64,000 bases of DNA, taken from NCBI RefSeq assembly GCF_015693305.1, contig NZ_CP065138.1, positions 1,488,001 through 1,552,000 on the forward strand, written 5' to 3'. Within the stretch, counting starts at the first letter, position 1. Each line of letters begins with the position of its first letter. Below the pieces are notes generated by a model. The model was given only the letters and a program-made list of their open reading frames with translations, did no database searches and had not been told where the DNA came from. The stretch is from Sphingobium sp. Cam5-1 (GTDB lineage Bacteria; Pseudomonadota; Alphaproteobacteria; Sphingomonadales; Sphingomonadaceae). Positions 25,623 to 34,293 of this stretch are shown here, piece by piece. A program made the position numbers and the translations under genes.

Positions 25623-27842
25623 ATGACGGCGAGCCAGTTGCAGCCAGAAGCCTTTGCCACGGAACCGGCAAAGTCCCTGTCCCAGCAGCAGACCCAGTTC
25701 TTCATCCCGGCCACTGCTTCGCTCCACGAACGACGTCCGCGAACGTTGAAGCATGGGGACAGCTTCGCGGTCTTCGACCATAGCGGCGATGCGATTGCCG
25801 GACCGGGGAGTCCCGAAGGGCTTTACCACCGCGACACCCGGCACCTGTCGCACCTCTATATGACGATCAATGAACTCCGGCCCATATTGCTGAGTTCCGC
25901 GCTTCGTGACGACAACGCCATGCTGACCTGCGACCTCACAAATCCCGATTTTTCGGGCGGCGATGGCAGGGTTGCGGTGGAACATGACCTTATCCACCTG
26001 CGCCGCACAAGGTTCCTGTGGGACTCCGCCGTCCACGAACGGATCACGATCCGCAATTTCGATACCGAAGCCCGAACGGTGAAGGTGGAGATGAGCTTCG
26101 CTGCCGATTTTGCCGATCTGTTCGAAATTCGCGGCATGACGCGCTTGCGCAAGGGGGTGATGAAGCCCCCTGTCGTGGGAAGCGCCGACGTTCTCCTCGT
26201 CTATGAAGGCCGCGACGCCAAGACGCGCGAAACCCACCTCTGTTTTGATCCGGCGCCTCAAGAACTCACCGAAAGCCATGCCATGTTCGAGGTCATGGTT
26301 CCGCCCGGCGAACGGCGCACCTTGTACATGCGCATTGCATGCGAGCGGGTGGAATTGACGCAGGAACCCTCCTCCCGCCAGTTCCTCAAGGCCCTTCGCG
26401 AATCCATGAAGTCGCTGAAACAGGCAAGGGCACGCGGCGCGACCGTCCGTTCATCAAATGCTCTGTTCGATGAGGTTACGCGCAGGTCCGTGGCCGATAT
26501 CACCATGTTGTCCACGGACACTGAATTTGGTCCCTATCCCTATGCGGGCATTCCCTGGTTCAGCACCGTGTTCGGCCGCGACGCCATCATCACCGCGCTG
26601 GAAACGCTTTGGTATGATCCAGCGCTCAGTCGCGGTGTGCTCGGCTATCTGGCGAAGCATCAGGCTACCGCGTTCGACCCGGCAGCCGACGCAGAGCCGG
26701 GGAAGATCCTGCACGAAGTCCGCCATGGCGAAATGGCGGAATTGGGCGAAGTGCCGTTCCGCCATTACTATGGCAGCATCGATTCAACGCCGCTGTTCAT
26801 CATGCTGGCTGGGGCCTATCTGGAAAGAACAGGCGACCAGGCCTTCATCACCAGCCTGCTGCCCCATCTGGATGCAGCCCTCGAATGGATTGATCAGCAT
26901 GGCGACCGTGATGGGGACGGCTTCGTGGAATATGGGCGGCTCACCGATCAGGGCCTGACCAATCAGGGCTGGAAGGACAGCCATGACTCCATCTTTCACG
27001 AAGATGGTTCCATCGCGCGCGGTCCCATCGCGCTGGCGGAGGTTCAGGCCTATGTCTACGGCGCCTGGAGAGCCGCCGAAGCCATCCACAGGGCGATCGG
27101 CGATGCTCAGCGCGGGGCGGATTACGGATTACGCGCCGACCATTTGCGCGACCATTTCGATGCGGCCTTCTTTGACCCGCAACTTGGCACCTATGTGCTG
27201 GCGCTGGATGGAGAAAAAAAGCCTTGCCGCGTTCGCTCCTCCAATGCCGGGCATGTGCTGTTTACCGGCCTCGCGCGGGAAGAGCGCGTGGAATCGGTAG
27301 TGCGCACGCTGATGGCGCCAGCTTCCTTTTCCGGATGGGGCATTCGCACCATCGCATCGACGGAAGCGCGCTACAATCCGATGAGCTATCATAACGGCTC
27401 AATCTGGCCGCATGACAATGCCCTCATCGCAGCGGGCTTCTCCCGCTACGGCTACAAGCGTGAAGCAGCGCAGATATTCGAAGGGCTCTTCGCGGCCGCC
27501 ACCTATGTGGATCTCATGCGCCTACCGGAACTCTTTTGCGGATTTCCCCGCCGACGTGCGCAAGGGCCGACCTTCTATCCCGTCGCCTGCAGTCCGCAGG
27601 CATGGTCAGCCGCCGCTCCTTTGTCACTAATCCAGTCAAGTCTTGGGATCGGCTTCGATGTGGCAGGCCCTGAAATCTCCCTGCGCGAACCAGCCCTGCC
27701 GCGATTCCTGGACGAACTACGACTTTATGGCCTGCGCATTGGCAAAGCATCGATCGACATCGCCTTTGACCGGATGGGTGACAAGGTCGTGGTAAAGCCG
27801 CTCGACCGGACAGGCTCGGCGCGGGTGGTGACGATCGCTTGA
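25623..27842 (+). CDS. Amylo-alpha-1,6-glucosidase (glycogen-debranching family)
   Basis: 739 aa. An N-terminal glycogen-debranching-enzyme beta domain (GSPEGLYHRDTRHLSHL) is followed by an (alpha/alpha)6 GH-like catalytic domain with YAGIPWFSTVFGRDAIIT, DRDGDGFVEYGR, GLTNQGWKDS and SYHNGSIWPHDNAL, all typical of this bacterial group. It would hydrolyse alpha-1,6 or related glucosidic bonds. The ATG at 25623 has AAGGAG upstream and lies 10 bases after the glycosyltransferase. No glgA, glgB, glgC or glgP is in the window, so the substrate may not be classical glycogen. Confidence 0.93.
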   Translation: MTASQLQPEAFATEPAKSLSQQQTQFFIPATASLHERRPRTLKHGDSFAVFDHSGDAIAGPGSPEGLYHRDTRHLSHLYMTINELRPILLSSALRDDNAMLTCDLTNPDFSGGDGRVAVEHDLIHLRRTRFLWDSAVHERITIRNFDTEARTVKVEMSFAADFADLFEIRGMTRLRKGVMKPPVVGSADVLLVYEGRDAKTRETHLCFDPAPQELTESHAMFEVMVPPGERRTLYMRIACERVELTQEPSSRQFLKALRESMKSLKQARARGATVRSSNALFDEVTRRSVADITMLSTDTEFGPYPYAGIPWFSTVFGRDAIITALETLWYDPALSRGVLGYLAKHQATAFDPAADAEPGKILHEVRHGEMAELGEVPFRHYYGSIDSTPLFIMLAGAYLERTGDQAFITSLLPHLDAALEWIDQHGDRDGDGFVEYGRLTDQGLTNQGWKDSHDSIFHEDGSIARGPIALAEVQAYVYGAWRAAEAIHRAIGDAQRGADYGLRADHLRDHFDAAFFDPQLGTYVLALDGEKKPCRVRSSNAGHVLFTGLAREERVESVVRTLMAPASFSGWGIRTIASTEARYNPMSYHNGSIWPHDNALIAAGFSRYGYKREAAQIFEGLFAAATYVDLMRLPELFCGFPRRRAQGPTFYPVACSPQAWSAAAPLSLIQSSLGIGFDVAGPEISLREPALPRFLDELRLYGLRIGKASIDIAFDRMGDKVVVKPLDRTGSARVVTIA

Positions 27843-27957
27843 GGCTTTTGCCTGGCTGCTACGTGTGACCCAAGGCCTTGAAAAAGGTGATGCAGCTGAG
27901 CGGAGCAAATTCGAACCCGCGCGATGGGTTGGTGGGCGACATCGCGCAAACAAAAGG

Positions 27958-28034
27958 TGGTGCACCCGACGGGATTCGAACCCATGGCCCTCAGATTAGG
28001 AATCTGATGCTCTATCCTGCTGAGCTACGGGTGC
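27958..28034 (-). tRNA. tRNA-Arg, anticodon CCT
   Basis: The minus strand folds as a cloverleaf: acceptor GCACCCG with CGGGTGC, D arm with AGCTCAGCAGGATAGAGC, anticodon stem TCAGA/TCTGA with loop TTCCTAA, and T arm with GGTTCGAATCC. Discriminator A and an encoded CCA (27958-27960) follow. The anticodon CCT reads AGG codons for arginine. Confidence 0.97.
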
Positions 28035-28068
28035 CCGGTGACGGCTCTATGCTGCGTCGCAGGCGCGG

Positions 28069-28542
28069 TCAATTCTTCGCTTCGGGCGGCACGACCGGAA
28101 ACAGCAACGGAGCAACCTCCACGCCTTCCGATATCAGGGCGCGGGCTTCATCAGGCGCCACTTCGCCGTGGATGCTGGCCCGTTCCTTCTCACCATAATG
28201 CATGGCGCGGGCATGTTCGGCAAAACCCCTGCCGACCCAGGTCGAATCTTCCAGAACCTTTGACTGGGCCTGCGCCAGCGCCTGCATCATTTCATGCATT
28301 CGAACTTCGTCGCCTGCCATGGCCACTGGCGCGGTCGAGGTGGCAGCCGGCGCTTCCGCCCTGCGGCTGTTCCCTTTGGCGGCGACAGCGGGCGCCATCA
28401 ACGCCTTCGACACCTCCGCGTCGCCGCACATGGGGCAGGCCAGCAGACCGCGCGCCAATTGATCCTCATAGTCCGCGCTCGATCCGAACCAGGCTTCGAA
28501 CACATGGCCGTGGGCGCCGCATTTGAGGTCGAAAACAATCAC
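28069..28542 (-). CDS. DUF1178-family protein
   Basis: 157 aa. The N terminus IVFDLKCGAHGHVFEAWF and the later CPMCGD give a likely zinc-ribbon (Cys8 and the CxxC pair), followed by an Ala-rich linker and a helical C-terminal half with STWVGRGFAEHARAMHYGE, the hallmark of DUF1178. The GTG start overlaps the stop of the nitrilase gene (GTGA). Function is unknown. The position at the end of the comF-grxC-nitrilase run suggests a link to redox or glutathione metabolism. Confidence 0.92.
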   Translation of the reverse strand: MIVFDLKCGAHGHVFEAWFGSSADYEDQLARGLLACPMCGDAEVSKALMAPAVAAKGNSRRAEAPAATSTAPVAMAGDEVRMHEMMQALAQAQSKVLEDSTWVGRGFAEHARAMHYGEKERASIHGEVAPDEARALISEGVEVAPLLFPVVPPEAKN

Positions 28543-29369
28543 GAAATGGTCACGTCCGCTGGAAGGTTACGCCGGTTGGCAATCGCTGGCACACGCCCGC
28601 GCACCTCCTCTACGCGCGACAGGTCAATCTCGGCAAGGGCTAGTCCCGGCTCGTCTCCCATGTCGAGCAAAGCCTCGCCCCATGGATCGATCACCAGACT
28701 ATGGCCATAGGTTTCCCGCCCATCCGCATGGCGGCCGGTCTGCGCAGCCGCTACCACGAAGCACCCAGCTTCGATCGCACGGGCGCGCAGCAGGACATGC
28801 CAGTGCGCCTGCCCGGTAGGCACAGTAAAGGCGGCAGGCATCAGCAACATCGTGGCGCCCGCATTGGTAAGAGCGCGATAAAGGTCGGGAAAGCGCATGT
28901 CGTAACACACCGACAATCCGATCCTTGCCCAGGGCGTATCGACCGCCACCACCTCTTCTCCAGGCCGATATACCGACGATTCCCGCCAGCTTTCCCCGGT
29001 CGCGAGATCGACATCGAACAGATGGATTTTGTCGTAGCGCGCCCGAATGCCGCCCTTGTCATCGATCATGAAGCTGCGGTTGACCCAACGGCCATCGCCA
29101 CCTTCTTCCTTGAGCGGCAAAGAACCAAGATGCACCCACAGGCCATGCCGAGCCGCCGCTTCGCGAACCGCATCCAGCACCGGATCGTCCGCCTCGCTGC
29201 GCAGGGTATCCGCAGCCCGCGCCCGGTTCCGATCCAGATAACCCGCCATTTCCGGGGTGAGCAGCATATCCGCGCCCTGTTCGGCCGCGCGTCTCGCCAT
29301 CTCGACGATGGCGGCCGCGTTCGCGGTGGGGTCGATCCCGCTCGTCATCTGGAAGATCGCGGCCCGCAT
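28539..29369 (-). CDS. Carbon-nitrogen hydrolase (Nit1/Nit2-like)
   Basis: Nitrilase-superfamily amidase of 276 aa with the catalytic triad visible: Glu in LLTPEMAGYL, Lys in RYDKIHLFDVD and Cys in SVCYDMRFPDLYR. Nit-type enzymes hydrolyse deaminated glutathione or omega-amides; the adjacent glutaredoxin fits a glutathione-repair role (inference). It begins 5 bases after grxC and overlaps the DUF1178 gene. Confidence 0.93.
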   Translation of the reverse strand: MRAAIFQMTSGIDPTANAAAIVEMARRAAEQGADMLLTPEMAGYLDRNRARAADTLRSEADDPVLDAVREAAARHGLWVHLGSLPLKEEGGDGRWVNRSFMIDDKGGIRARYDKIHLFDVDLATGESWRESSVYRPGEEVVAVDTPWARIGLSVCYDMRFPDLYRALTNAGATMLLMPAAFTVPTGQAHWHVLLRARAIEAGCFVVAAAQTGRHADGRETYGHSLVIDPWGEALLDMGDEPGLALAEIDLSRVEEVRGRVPAIANRRNLPADVTIS

Positions 29370-29374
29370 GGCGC

Positions 29375-29632
29375 TTACAGCCCTAGCAACGGGTTCAGCT
29401 TGCCCTGACGATCCAGCGCCGCCATGTCGTCGCTGCCGCCAATATGCCTGCCGTCGATAAATATCTGCGGCACCGTGGTCCCGCCATTGGCGCGATCCAG
29501 CATCTCACTGCGCTTCGGCCCGCCCATGGTGATGTCATATTCGTCAAAGGCCACGCCTTTTCCCTCCAGCAGCGCCTTTGCCCGCGCGCAATATCCGCAC
29601 CATGCCTTCGTGTAGATTTCGACCTTCGCCAT
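29375..29632 (-). CDS. grxC: Glutaredoxin 3
   Basis: An 85-aa glutaredoxin with the dithiol active site CGYC (KAWCGYCARAK), the TVPQIFIDGRHIGG glutathione-binding cis-Pro region and the GG kink. It reduces protein and glutathione-mixed disulfides in the cytoplasm. ATG 29632 has AAGGAG upstream, which rules out a 16-residue longer form. Confidence 0.96.
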   Translation of the reverse strand: MAKVEIYTKAWCGYCARAKALLEGKGVAFDEYDITMGGPKRSEMLDRANGGTTVPQIFIDGRHIGGSDDMAALDRQGKLNPLLGL

Positions 29633-29676
29633 TCGATACTCCTTGCGCGCTGAAATTGTGGCTGAACGGGCCTTTG

Positions 29677-30426
29677 TCAATCAGTGCCTTCCGCGCCTTC
29701 CGGCAAAGCCCGCGCCCAGCACAACAGATGAACGCTGGACGCCCCGCCGCGTTTCAGCACCCGCGCGCAGGCCGCCGCAGTCGCACCGCTGGTATGGACA
29801 TCGTCGATCAGCAGCACCGCCCTGCCTTTGACGCCATGATCTTTCGCCAAACCAAAGGCGCCCGCGACAGCCTTGGTCCGCTGCCGCGCATGCATGCTCC
29901 GCAGCGGCTGCGTCGCACGCACTCGGAGCAGCGCATGCTTGTCCACGGCCAGCCCCGAAGCTCTACCAAGATGATCCGCGATCAGCGCCGCCTGATTGAA
30001 CCCACGCCACCACAGCCGCCAGCGATGCAAAGGCACCGGCACGATCAACGGCGGCGCATCAAACGCAGGCAAGCGCCGCGCCATATGCCGCGCGATCAGC
30101 CGCGCCAAGCCGATACGCCGCCCATATTTCAGCCGCAACGCCACCGTCCGCGCGACATCGCCATAGGCCAGCACCGCCCGCGCGCTGTCGAATGGCGGCG
30201 GCTCGGCAAGGCAGGCACCGCATGCCGCGTCCCCGCCGCGATCATGTTCGAACGGCACGCCGCACCGCGCGCAGCAAGGCTCGCCCAGAAAGCGCATCCC
30301 GCTCCAGCATGTGAGGCAAAAGGCATCGTCGGCATCAACGATGACGCCACATCCGGGACAACGCGGCGGCAGCGCATAGTCGAGCGCCGGGCGAACAGCG
30401 CCCTTGAGAAGTGAGGCGAGATGCAT
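29677..30426 (-). CDS. comF: ComF-family phosphoribosyltransferase-like protein
   Basis: 249 aa. An N-terminal double zinc ribbon (PRCPGCG, CLTCW, CCARCG, ACGAC) is followed by a phosphoribosyltransferase fold with the PRPP loop VLLIDDVHTSGATA. ComF proteins assist DNA uptake in competent bacteria, but most alphaproteobacterial members are uncharacterised. ATG 30426 follows AAGGG. It is the first gene of the leftward comF-grxC-nitrilase-DUF1178 run and diverges from a methyltransferase gene 44 bp away. Confidence 0.9.
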   Translation of the reverse strand: MHLASLLKGAVRPALDYALPPRCPGCGVIVDADDAFCLTCWSGMRFLGEPCCARCGVPFEHDRGGDAACGACLAEPPPFDSARAVLAYGDVARTVALRLKYGRRIGLARLIARHMARRLPAFDAPPLIVPVPLHRWRLWWRGFNQAALIADHLGRASGLAVDKHALLRVRATQPLRSMHARQRTKAVAGAFGLAKDHGVKGRAVLLIDDVHTSGATAAACARVLKRGGASSVHLLCWARALPEGAEGTD

Positions 30427-30470
30427 GATCGCCCTTGTTCCCGCTCCGGCACCGATGCACAAGGCCCGCC

Positions 30471-31319
30471 ATGACCCAGCCCGACATCTTCAACCGCACA
30501 TTGCGCGCCAGGCGGCGGGACCGGATGATGCCGCGCTTTGCCGATCACGACTTTCTATACCGCGCGATGCTGGACGAACTGCTCGACCGCCTCGCCGATG
30601 TGCAGCGGGACTTGCCGGAAGTTCTCGTCATCGGCTGCCCGGACGGCAGCGCCCGCGCCGCGCTCGAGGCGATGGGGAAGACGGTAATATGCACCGACCC
30701 CGGCTTCGCAGCCGCGAGCGCGCAAGGCGGCGTGCAGGCGGAAGAGGATGCACTCCCCTTCGCCGACGACAGTTTCGACCTCATCATCGCGTGCGGCACA
30801 CTGGACAGCGTGAACGACCTGCCCGGCGCGCTCATCCTCATGCGGCGCATTCTGCGGCCCGATGGCCTGCTGCTCGCGGCCTTCACCGGCGCGGGGACCC
30901 TGCCCCGCCTGCGCGCGGCACTGATGGCCGGGGAAGGCGACCGTCCCGCCCAGCATATCCATCCGCAAGTCGATGTGCGCGCGGCGGGCGACCTGCTGAG
31001 CCGCGCGGGCTTTGCCATGCCAGTGGCGGACAGCGAGACGCTGACCGTGCGCTATGGCGACATATTGCGTTTGATGCATGACCTGCGCGGCATGGGCGCG
31101 GGCAATGTTCTGGCGTCCCATCCACCAGCGCTACGCCGCGACGCCCTGATCGAAGCAAGCCAGCATTTCGCCGCCGCCGCCGATCCCGACGGCCGCACTG
31201 CCGAAGAAATGGTAATCCTGTATCTAAGCGGCTGGAAACCAGACCCCAGCCAGGCCAAGCCAGCCCGGCGAGGCAGCGCGACCGTGTCGCTGGCAGAAGC
31301 GCTCAAGCGGAAGGGATAA
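30471..31319 (+). CDS. SAM-dependent methyltransferase (NDUFAF5/BioC-like)
   Basis: 282 aa. The N-terminal PDIFNRTLRARRRDRM is characteristic of the NDUFAF5-like alphaproteobacterial group. The class I methyltransferase core follows: VLVIGCPDGSAR (a variant of the usual GxGxG loop), CTDPG and DSFDLIIACGTLDSVND. NDUFAF5 hydroxylates an Arg of complex I in mitochondria, so an assembly role is possible but not shown. It is divergent from comF. Confidence 0.83.
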   Translation: MTQPDIFNRTLRARRRDRMMPRFADHDFLYRAMLDELLDRLADVQRDLPEVLVIGCPDGSARAALEAMGKTVICTDPGFAAASAQGGVQAEEDALPFADDSFDLIIACGTLDSVNDLPGALILMRRILRPDGLLLAAFTGAGTLPRLRAALMAGEGDRPAQHIHPQVDVRAAGDLLSRAGFAMPVADSETLTVRYGDILRLMHDLRGMGAGNVLASHPPALRRDALIEASQHFAAAADPDGRTAEEMVILYLSGWKPDPSQAKPARRGSATVSLAEALKRKG

Positions 31320-31351
31320 CCTCTCGCCAACCTCTTTTAGGCCCCTCAATT

Positions 31352-31429
31352 CCGTTCGGGCTGAGCCTGTCGAAGCCCTCTACTTCCTTGAAGAGAAGTG
31401 AAGCCCTTCGACAAGCTCAGGGCGAACGG
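31352..31429. repeat. Dispersed inverted repeat, family 1, copy B
   Basis: Arms at 31352-31375 and 31406-31429 match copy A at 1079-1157 nearly base for base, in the same orientation, around a 30-base loop of different sequence. It sits in the 153-bp gap between two convergent genes, where it might also act as a two-way terminator. Confidence 0.88.
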
Positions 31430-31472
31430 GGGACAAGGATCTAACACCCAGCCAACCCCAGGATCTTGTCCC

Positions 31473-32441
31473 TCAAGCAGCCAACCGCAGGAAAGGCACC
31501 GGCTCCGTCGATCGCAGCACAATCGGCTTGCCTTCCGAAGCCTCGAACAGCTCACCATCCAGGATCACGCTGCTACGGTCGCCCTCGATCCGGATGATAT
31601 CGCCCTGTTCCAGATGCACGCCCTGCACCTGTGACTTGCCGACCCGCCGGGTGATGCTCGCCCAGGCCAGCCGCAAAAGCGCGGCCAGGCTCTGGTCCAC
31701 CGCCATCAGCTTCATGTTCCCGCGACGGCTGTCCCCCGCCTGCACGCCCAGCAGCAGCCGGTCGAGTGTCGTGACGATCAGCACGGCAAAGCGCCCCGCC
31801 AGCTGCCCTTCCCGGATCAGCGAGATGCGCACGGGATGGCTGGATTGCGGCAGGAACCGCGCGCGAATCCCGAAGACCAGCGACAGCAGCACCGCTATCA
31901 CCGTCAGGAAGTGGCTAAGCCCATTGGACAGGCCAAGCGGATAAATCTGGTTACGGCAGTAAAGCATGTAATCGGCAAGCCCCGCGCCGCCCAGGAACAT
32001 GCCCAGCACCGGCCGCGATTCCGCCCCGCCGTCGGACAGGGCGATCAGCTCACGCGCCACGACATGATCGTCCACGCCCGCCTTGGCGATCTGGACGATG
32101 CGCTCCAGCGCCTTGATCGGATCGCCATGAATGCCAAGGTCGAGCGCGATCAAATTGGTCTTGCCATTGGGCAGCACCGCGATCGGCGGCACGCGGCCCT
32201 TGAAATGCTCGCCCTGATACAGTTCCGTCAGCGCCGCCTGCACCGTCCCGTCGCCACCATTGATGACGATGACCACCGGATCGACGCGCGCGATGGTCTG
32301 CAACGCGCGGCCGATCTGATCGACATGCTCCACCTCATAATGGAAGATGTCGGGATTGCTGGCGCAGTAACTGCGCACGCGCGGAAGCGTCTGCCGGTTG
32401 CCCGTCGACTTGGGATTGGACAGAAGCGCGACCCGGACCAT
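31473..32441 (-). CDS. Diacylglycerol kinase-family lipid kinase
   Basis: 322 aa with the DAGK catalytic domain: INGGDGTVQAAL (ATP-binding GGDGT) and VLPNGKTNLIA. Most relatives have LPLGTxNxxA; here the conserved small residue is replaced by Lys-Thr. The C-terminal beta domain ends in ILDGELFEA. It likely phosphorylates diacylglycerol or a sphingoid lipid, the latter being plausible in a sphingolipid-making genus. It is 6 bp downstream of the DUF2141 gene. A second member is at 38028-38918. Confidence 0.87.
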   Translation of the reverse strand: MVRVALLSNPKSTGNRQTLPRVRSYCASNPDIFHYEVEHVDQIGRALQTIARVDPVVIVINGGDGTVQAALTELYQGEHFKGRVPPIAVLPNGKTNLIALDLGIHGDPIKALERIVQIAKAGVDDHVVARELIALSDGGAESRPVLGMFLGGAGLADYMLYCRNQIYPLGLSNGLSHFLTVIAVLLSLVFGIRARFLPQSSHPVRISLIREGQLAGRFAVLIVTTLDRLLLGVQAGDSRRGNMKLMAVDQSLAALLRLAWASITRRVGKSQVQGVHLEQGDIIRIEGDRSSVILDGELFEASEGKPIVLRSTEPVPFLRLAA

Positions 32442-32447
32442 CAGAAC

Positions 32448-32942
32448 TCACATATATTGAAGTTTAATGGTGATCCGCGTCACACCCGGACCCACCTTCA
32501 CCGCGGCCTTTTCGACCGACGGCTTGCCCAGGTTAAAGATGCTGATCGACGGATTGTTGGAAAAACCACCGCCATCGCGCGAAATGCTCGTCTTGCCATT
32601 ACCGTCCCGGTCGTGCCGGACTGCAATCGCATATCTGCCCGGTTCGGGCACCGGCATGCAGAATCGCATCCCGTCGCTGCCGGGACGAACCGCCGTGTCG
32701 ATCCGATTCAACCACGCGCCCTTCGCCAGCCAGGCACTTTTGGTCGCGGGATAGGATTGCACGCGGACCTTGCCCGTCGCGGCGGCAAAACCCCGAACGT
32801 CGATCAGCAGCGCCGGACCCTTCGCGGACGGACCACAACGATCCAGCTCGTTCCCGATTTCCTGCCCGTGAGCCAAGGCCGGAATAGAGGCAAACACCGC
32901 CCCAGCCGACAAAAGGCCCATCGCAACTTTGAACATGACCAT
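32448..32942 (-). CDS. DUF2141-domain secreted protein
   Basis: 164 aa. A signal peptide (MVMFKVAMGLLSAGAVFASIPALAHG) is followed by a DUF2141 beta-sandwich with VRVQSYPATKSAW, YAIAVRHDRDGNGK and GFSNNP, all typical. The function of this domain is unknown. It is co-directional with the lipid kinase, 6 bp away. ATG 32942 or 32936 could be used. Confidence 0.9.
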   Translation of the reverse strand: MVMFKVAMGLLSAGAVFASIPALAHGQEIGNELDRCGPSAKGPALLIDVRGFAAATGKVRVQSYPATKSAWLAKGAWLNRIDTAVRPGSDGMRFCMPVPEPGRYAIAVRHDRDGNGKTSISRDGGGFSNNPSISIFNLGKPSVEKAAVKVGPGVTRITIKLQYM

Positions 32943-33078
32943 CCAACTCCGTGAAGCTATAGCCGCCCGATGAAACCGGACGGCGAGCCCCTGTTCGCCC
33001 CCGCGAACTTCATTTCCGTGACTCTGCTATGGGCGGGGTTTGCGGCCAAATCATGGTGATGGGACGACCACATAGAGA

Positions 33079-34290
33079 ATGCTGACCGCCACCGACCGAT
33101 ATCTCGCCCGTCTGATTGCGCTGCCGATGCTCGGCACGCTGGTCATTTCCGCGATGCTGCTGGTGCTCGACAAGATGCTCAGCCTGTTCGACTTCGTCGC
33201 GGCGGAGGGCGGCCCCGTCAGCGTCGTGTGGCGCATGCTCGCCAACATGATGCCGGAATATCTGTCACTTGGCATCCCGATCGGCCTGATGCTCGGCATA
33301 TTGCTGGCGTTCCGAAAACTGGCCCTGTCGTCGGAACTGGACGTCATGCGCGGCGTCGGCCTGTCCTACGGCCGCCTGCTGCGTGTCCCCTATATGTACG
33401 CGATCGCGCTCGCGCTCCTCAATTTCGGTATCGTCGGCTTCGTTCAGCCACTCTCCCGGCATGCCTATGAAGCGCTGCGCTTCGAGCTACGCTCGGGCGC
33501 GCTTGGCGCGTCGATCAAGGTGGGCGAGTTCACCAGCCTCGGCAAGCGCATGACCCTGCGCATCGAACGCAGCCTGGATGAAGGCCGCAACCTTCAGGGC
33601 ATCTTCGTGCGCGCCATTGGAAAGGATGGCCAGACCGTCGCCGTCACCGCCGCGCAGGGCAGCTTCCTTGCGACCGACGATCCCGACACGATCATCTTCC
33701 GTTTGCGCGATGGGGTGCTGGTCAACGACGCGCCCAAATATAAGTCGCCGCGCATCCTTTCCTTCTCCAGCCACGACCTGCCGATCGACCTGCCGCAGAT
33801 AGAGCGTTTCCGTGGCCGCAGCGTGGACCGGGAAAAGACCATTCCCGAACTCGCCGTCATGGGTAATGATCCAGCAACGCCCGAAAAGCTGCGCTACGAA
33901 ATCCGCTCCAACTTCCATTTCCGCTTGGTGGAGGTGGCGATGATGATGCTGCTGCCGCTCGCCGCGCTTGCCTTCGCGATCCCGCCCAAGCGATCGACGT
34001 CGGCGCTGGGCGTCTTCCTCTCGATCGTCTTCATCGTGACCTATCACAAGATCAACGAATATGGCCAAGGCGTCGGCGCATTGGGGAAGGTTGATCCGAT
34101 CATAGCGCTCTGGACGCCATTCCTGCTGACTGCCGGACTGATCCTGTGGATGTATCATGTCGTTGCGCACCGGCCCGGCGGCCAGCCGATCGGTGCCCTC
34201 GAATATGCCTTTGCAAAGCTCGGCAAGCAGATCGCGAAACTGCTTCGCTTCGGGCGAAAGCGGGTGGCCACCGCGCAGGGAGCAGCCTGA
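33079..34290 (+). CDS. lptF: LPS export permease LptF
   Basis: One of the two LptF/G-family permeases of the LptB2FG ABC transporter, which extracts lipopolysaccharide from the inner membrane. 403 aa: three N-terminal helices with the coupling segment (IPIGLMLGILLAFRKLALSSELDVMRG), a periplasmic beta-jellyroll (about residues 130-280) and three C-terminal helices. It is followed after 3 bases by its partner, which supports the assignment of F before G. Confidence 0.93.
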   Translation: MLTATDRYLARLIALPMLGTLVISAMLLVLDKMLSLFDFVAAEGGPVSVVWRMLANMMPEYLSLGIPIGLMLGILLAFRKLALSSELDVMRGVGLSYGRLLRVPYMYAIALALLNFGIVGFVQPLSRHAYEALRFELRSGALGASIKVGEFTSLGKRMTLRIERSLDEGRNLQGIFVRAIGKDGQTVAVTAAQGSFLATDDPDTIIFRLRDGVLVNDAPKYKSPRILSFSSHDLPIDLPQIERFRGRSVDREKTIPELAVMGNDPATPEKLRYEIRSNFHFRLVEVAMMMLLPLAALAFAIPPKRSTSALGVFLSIVFIVTYHKINEYGQGVGALGKVDPIIALWTPFLLTAGLILWMYHVVAHRPGGQPIGALEYAFAKLGKQIAKLLRFGRKRVATAQGAA

Positions 34291-34293
34291 CCC

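Noticed and set aside
27878..28198. Open frame across the tRNA gene containing DGIRTHGPQIRNLMLYPAELR-like residues
   Set aside because: This is the well-known spurious translation of the strand opposite a tRNA gene; the tRNA explains it completely.
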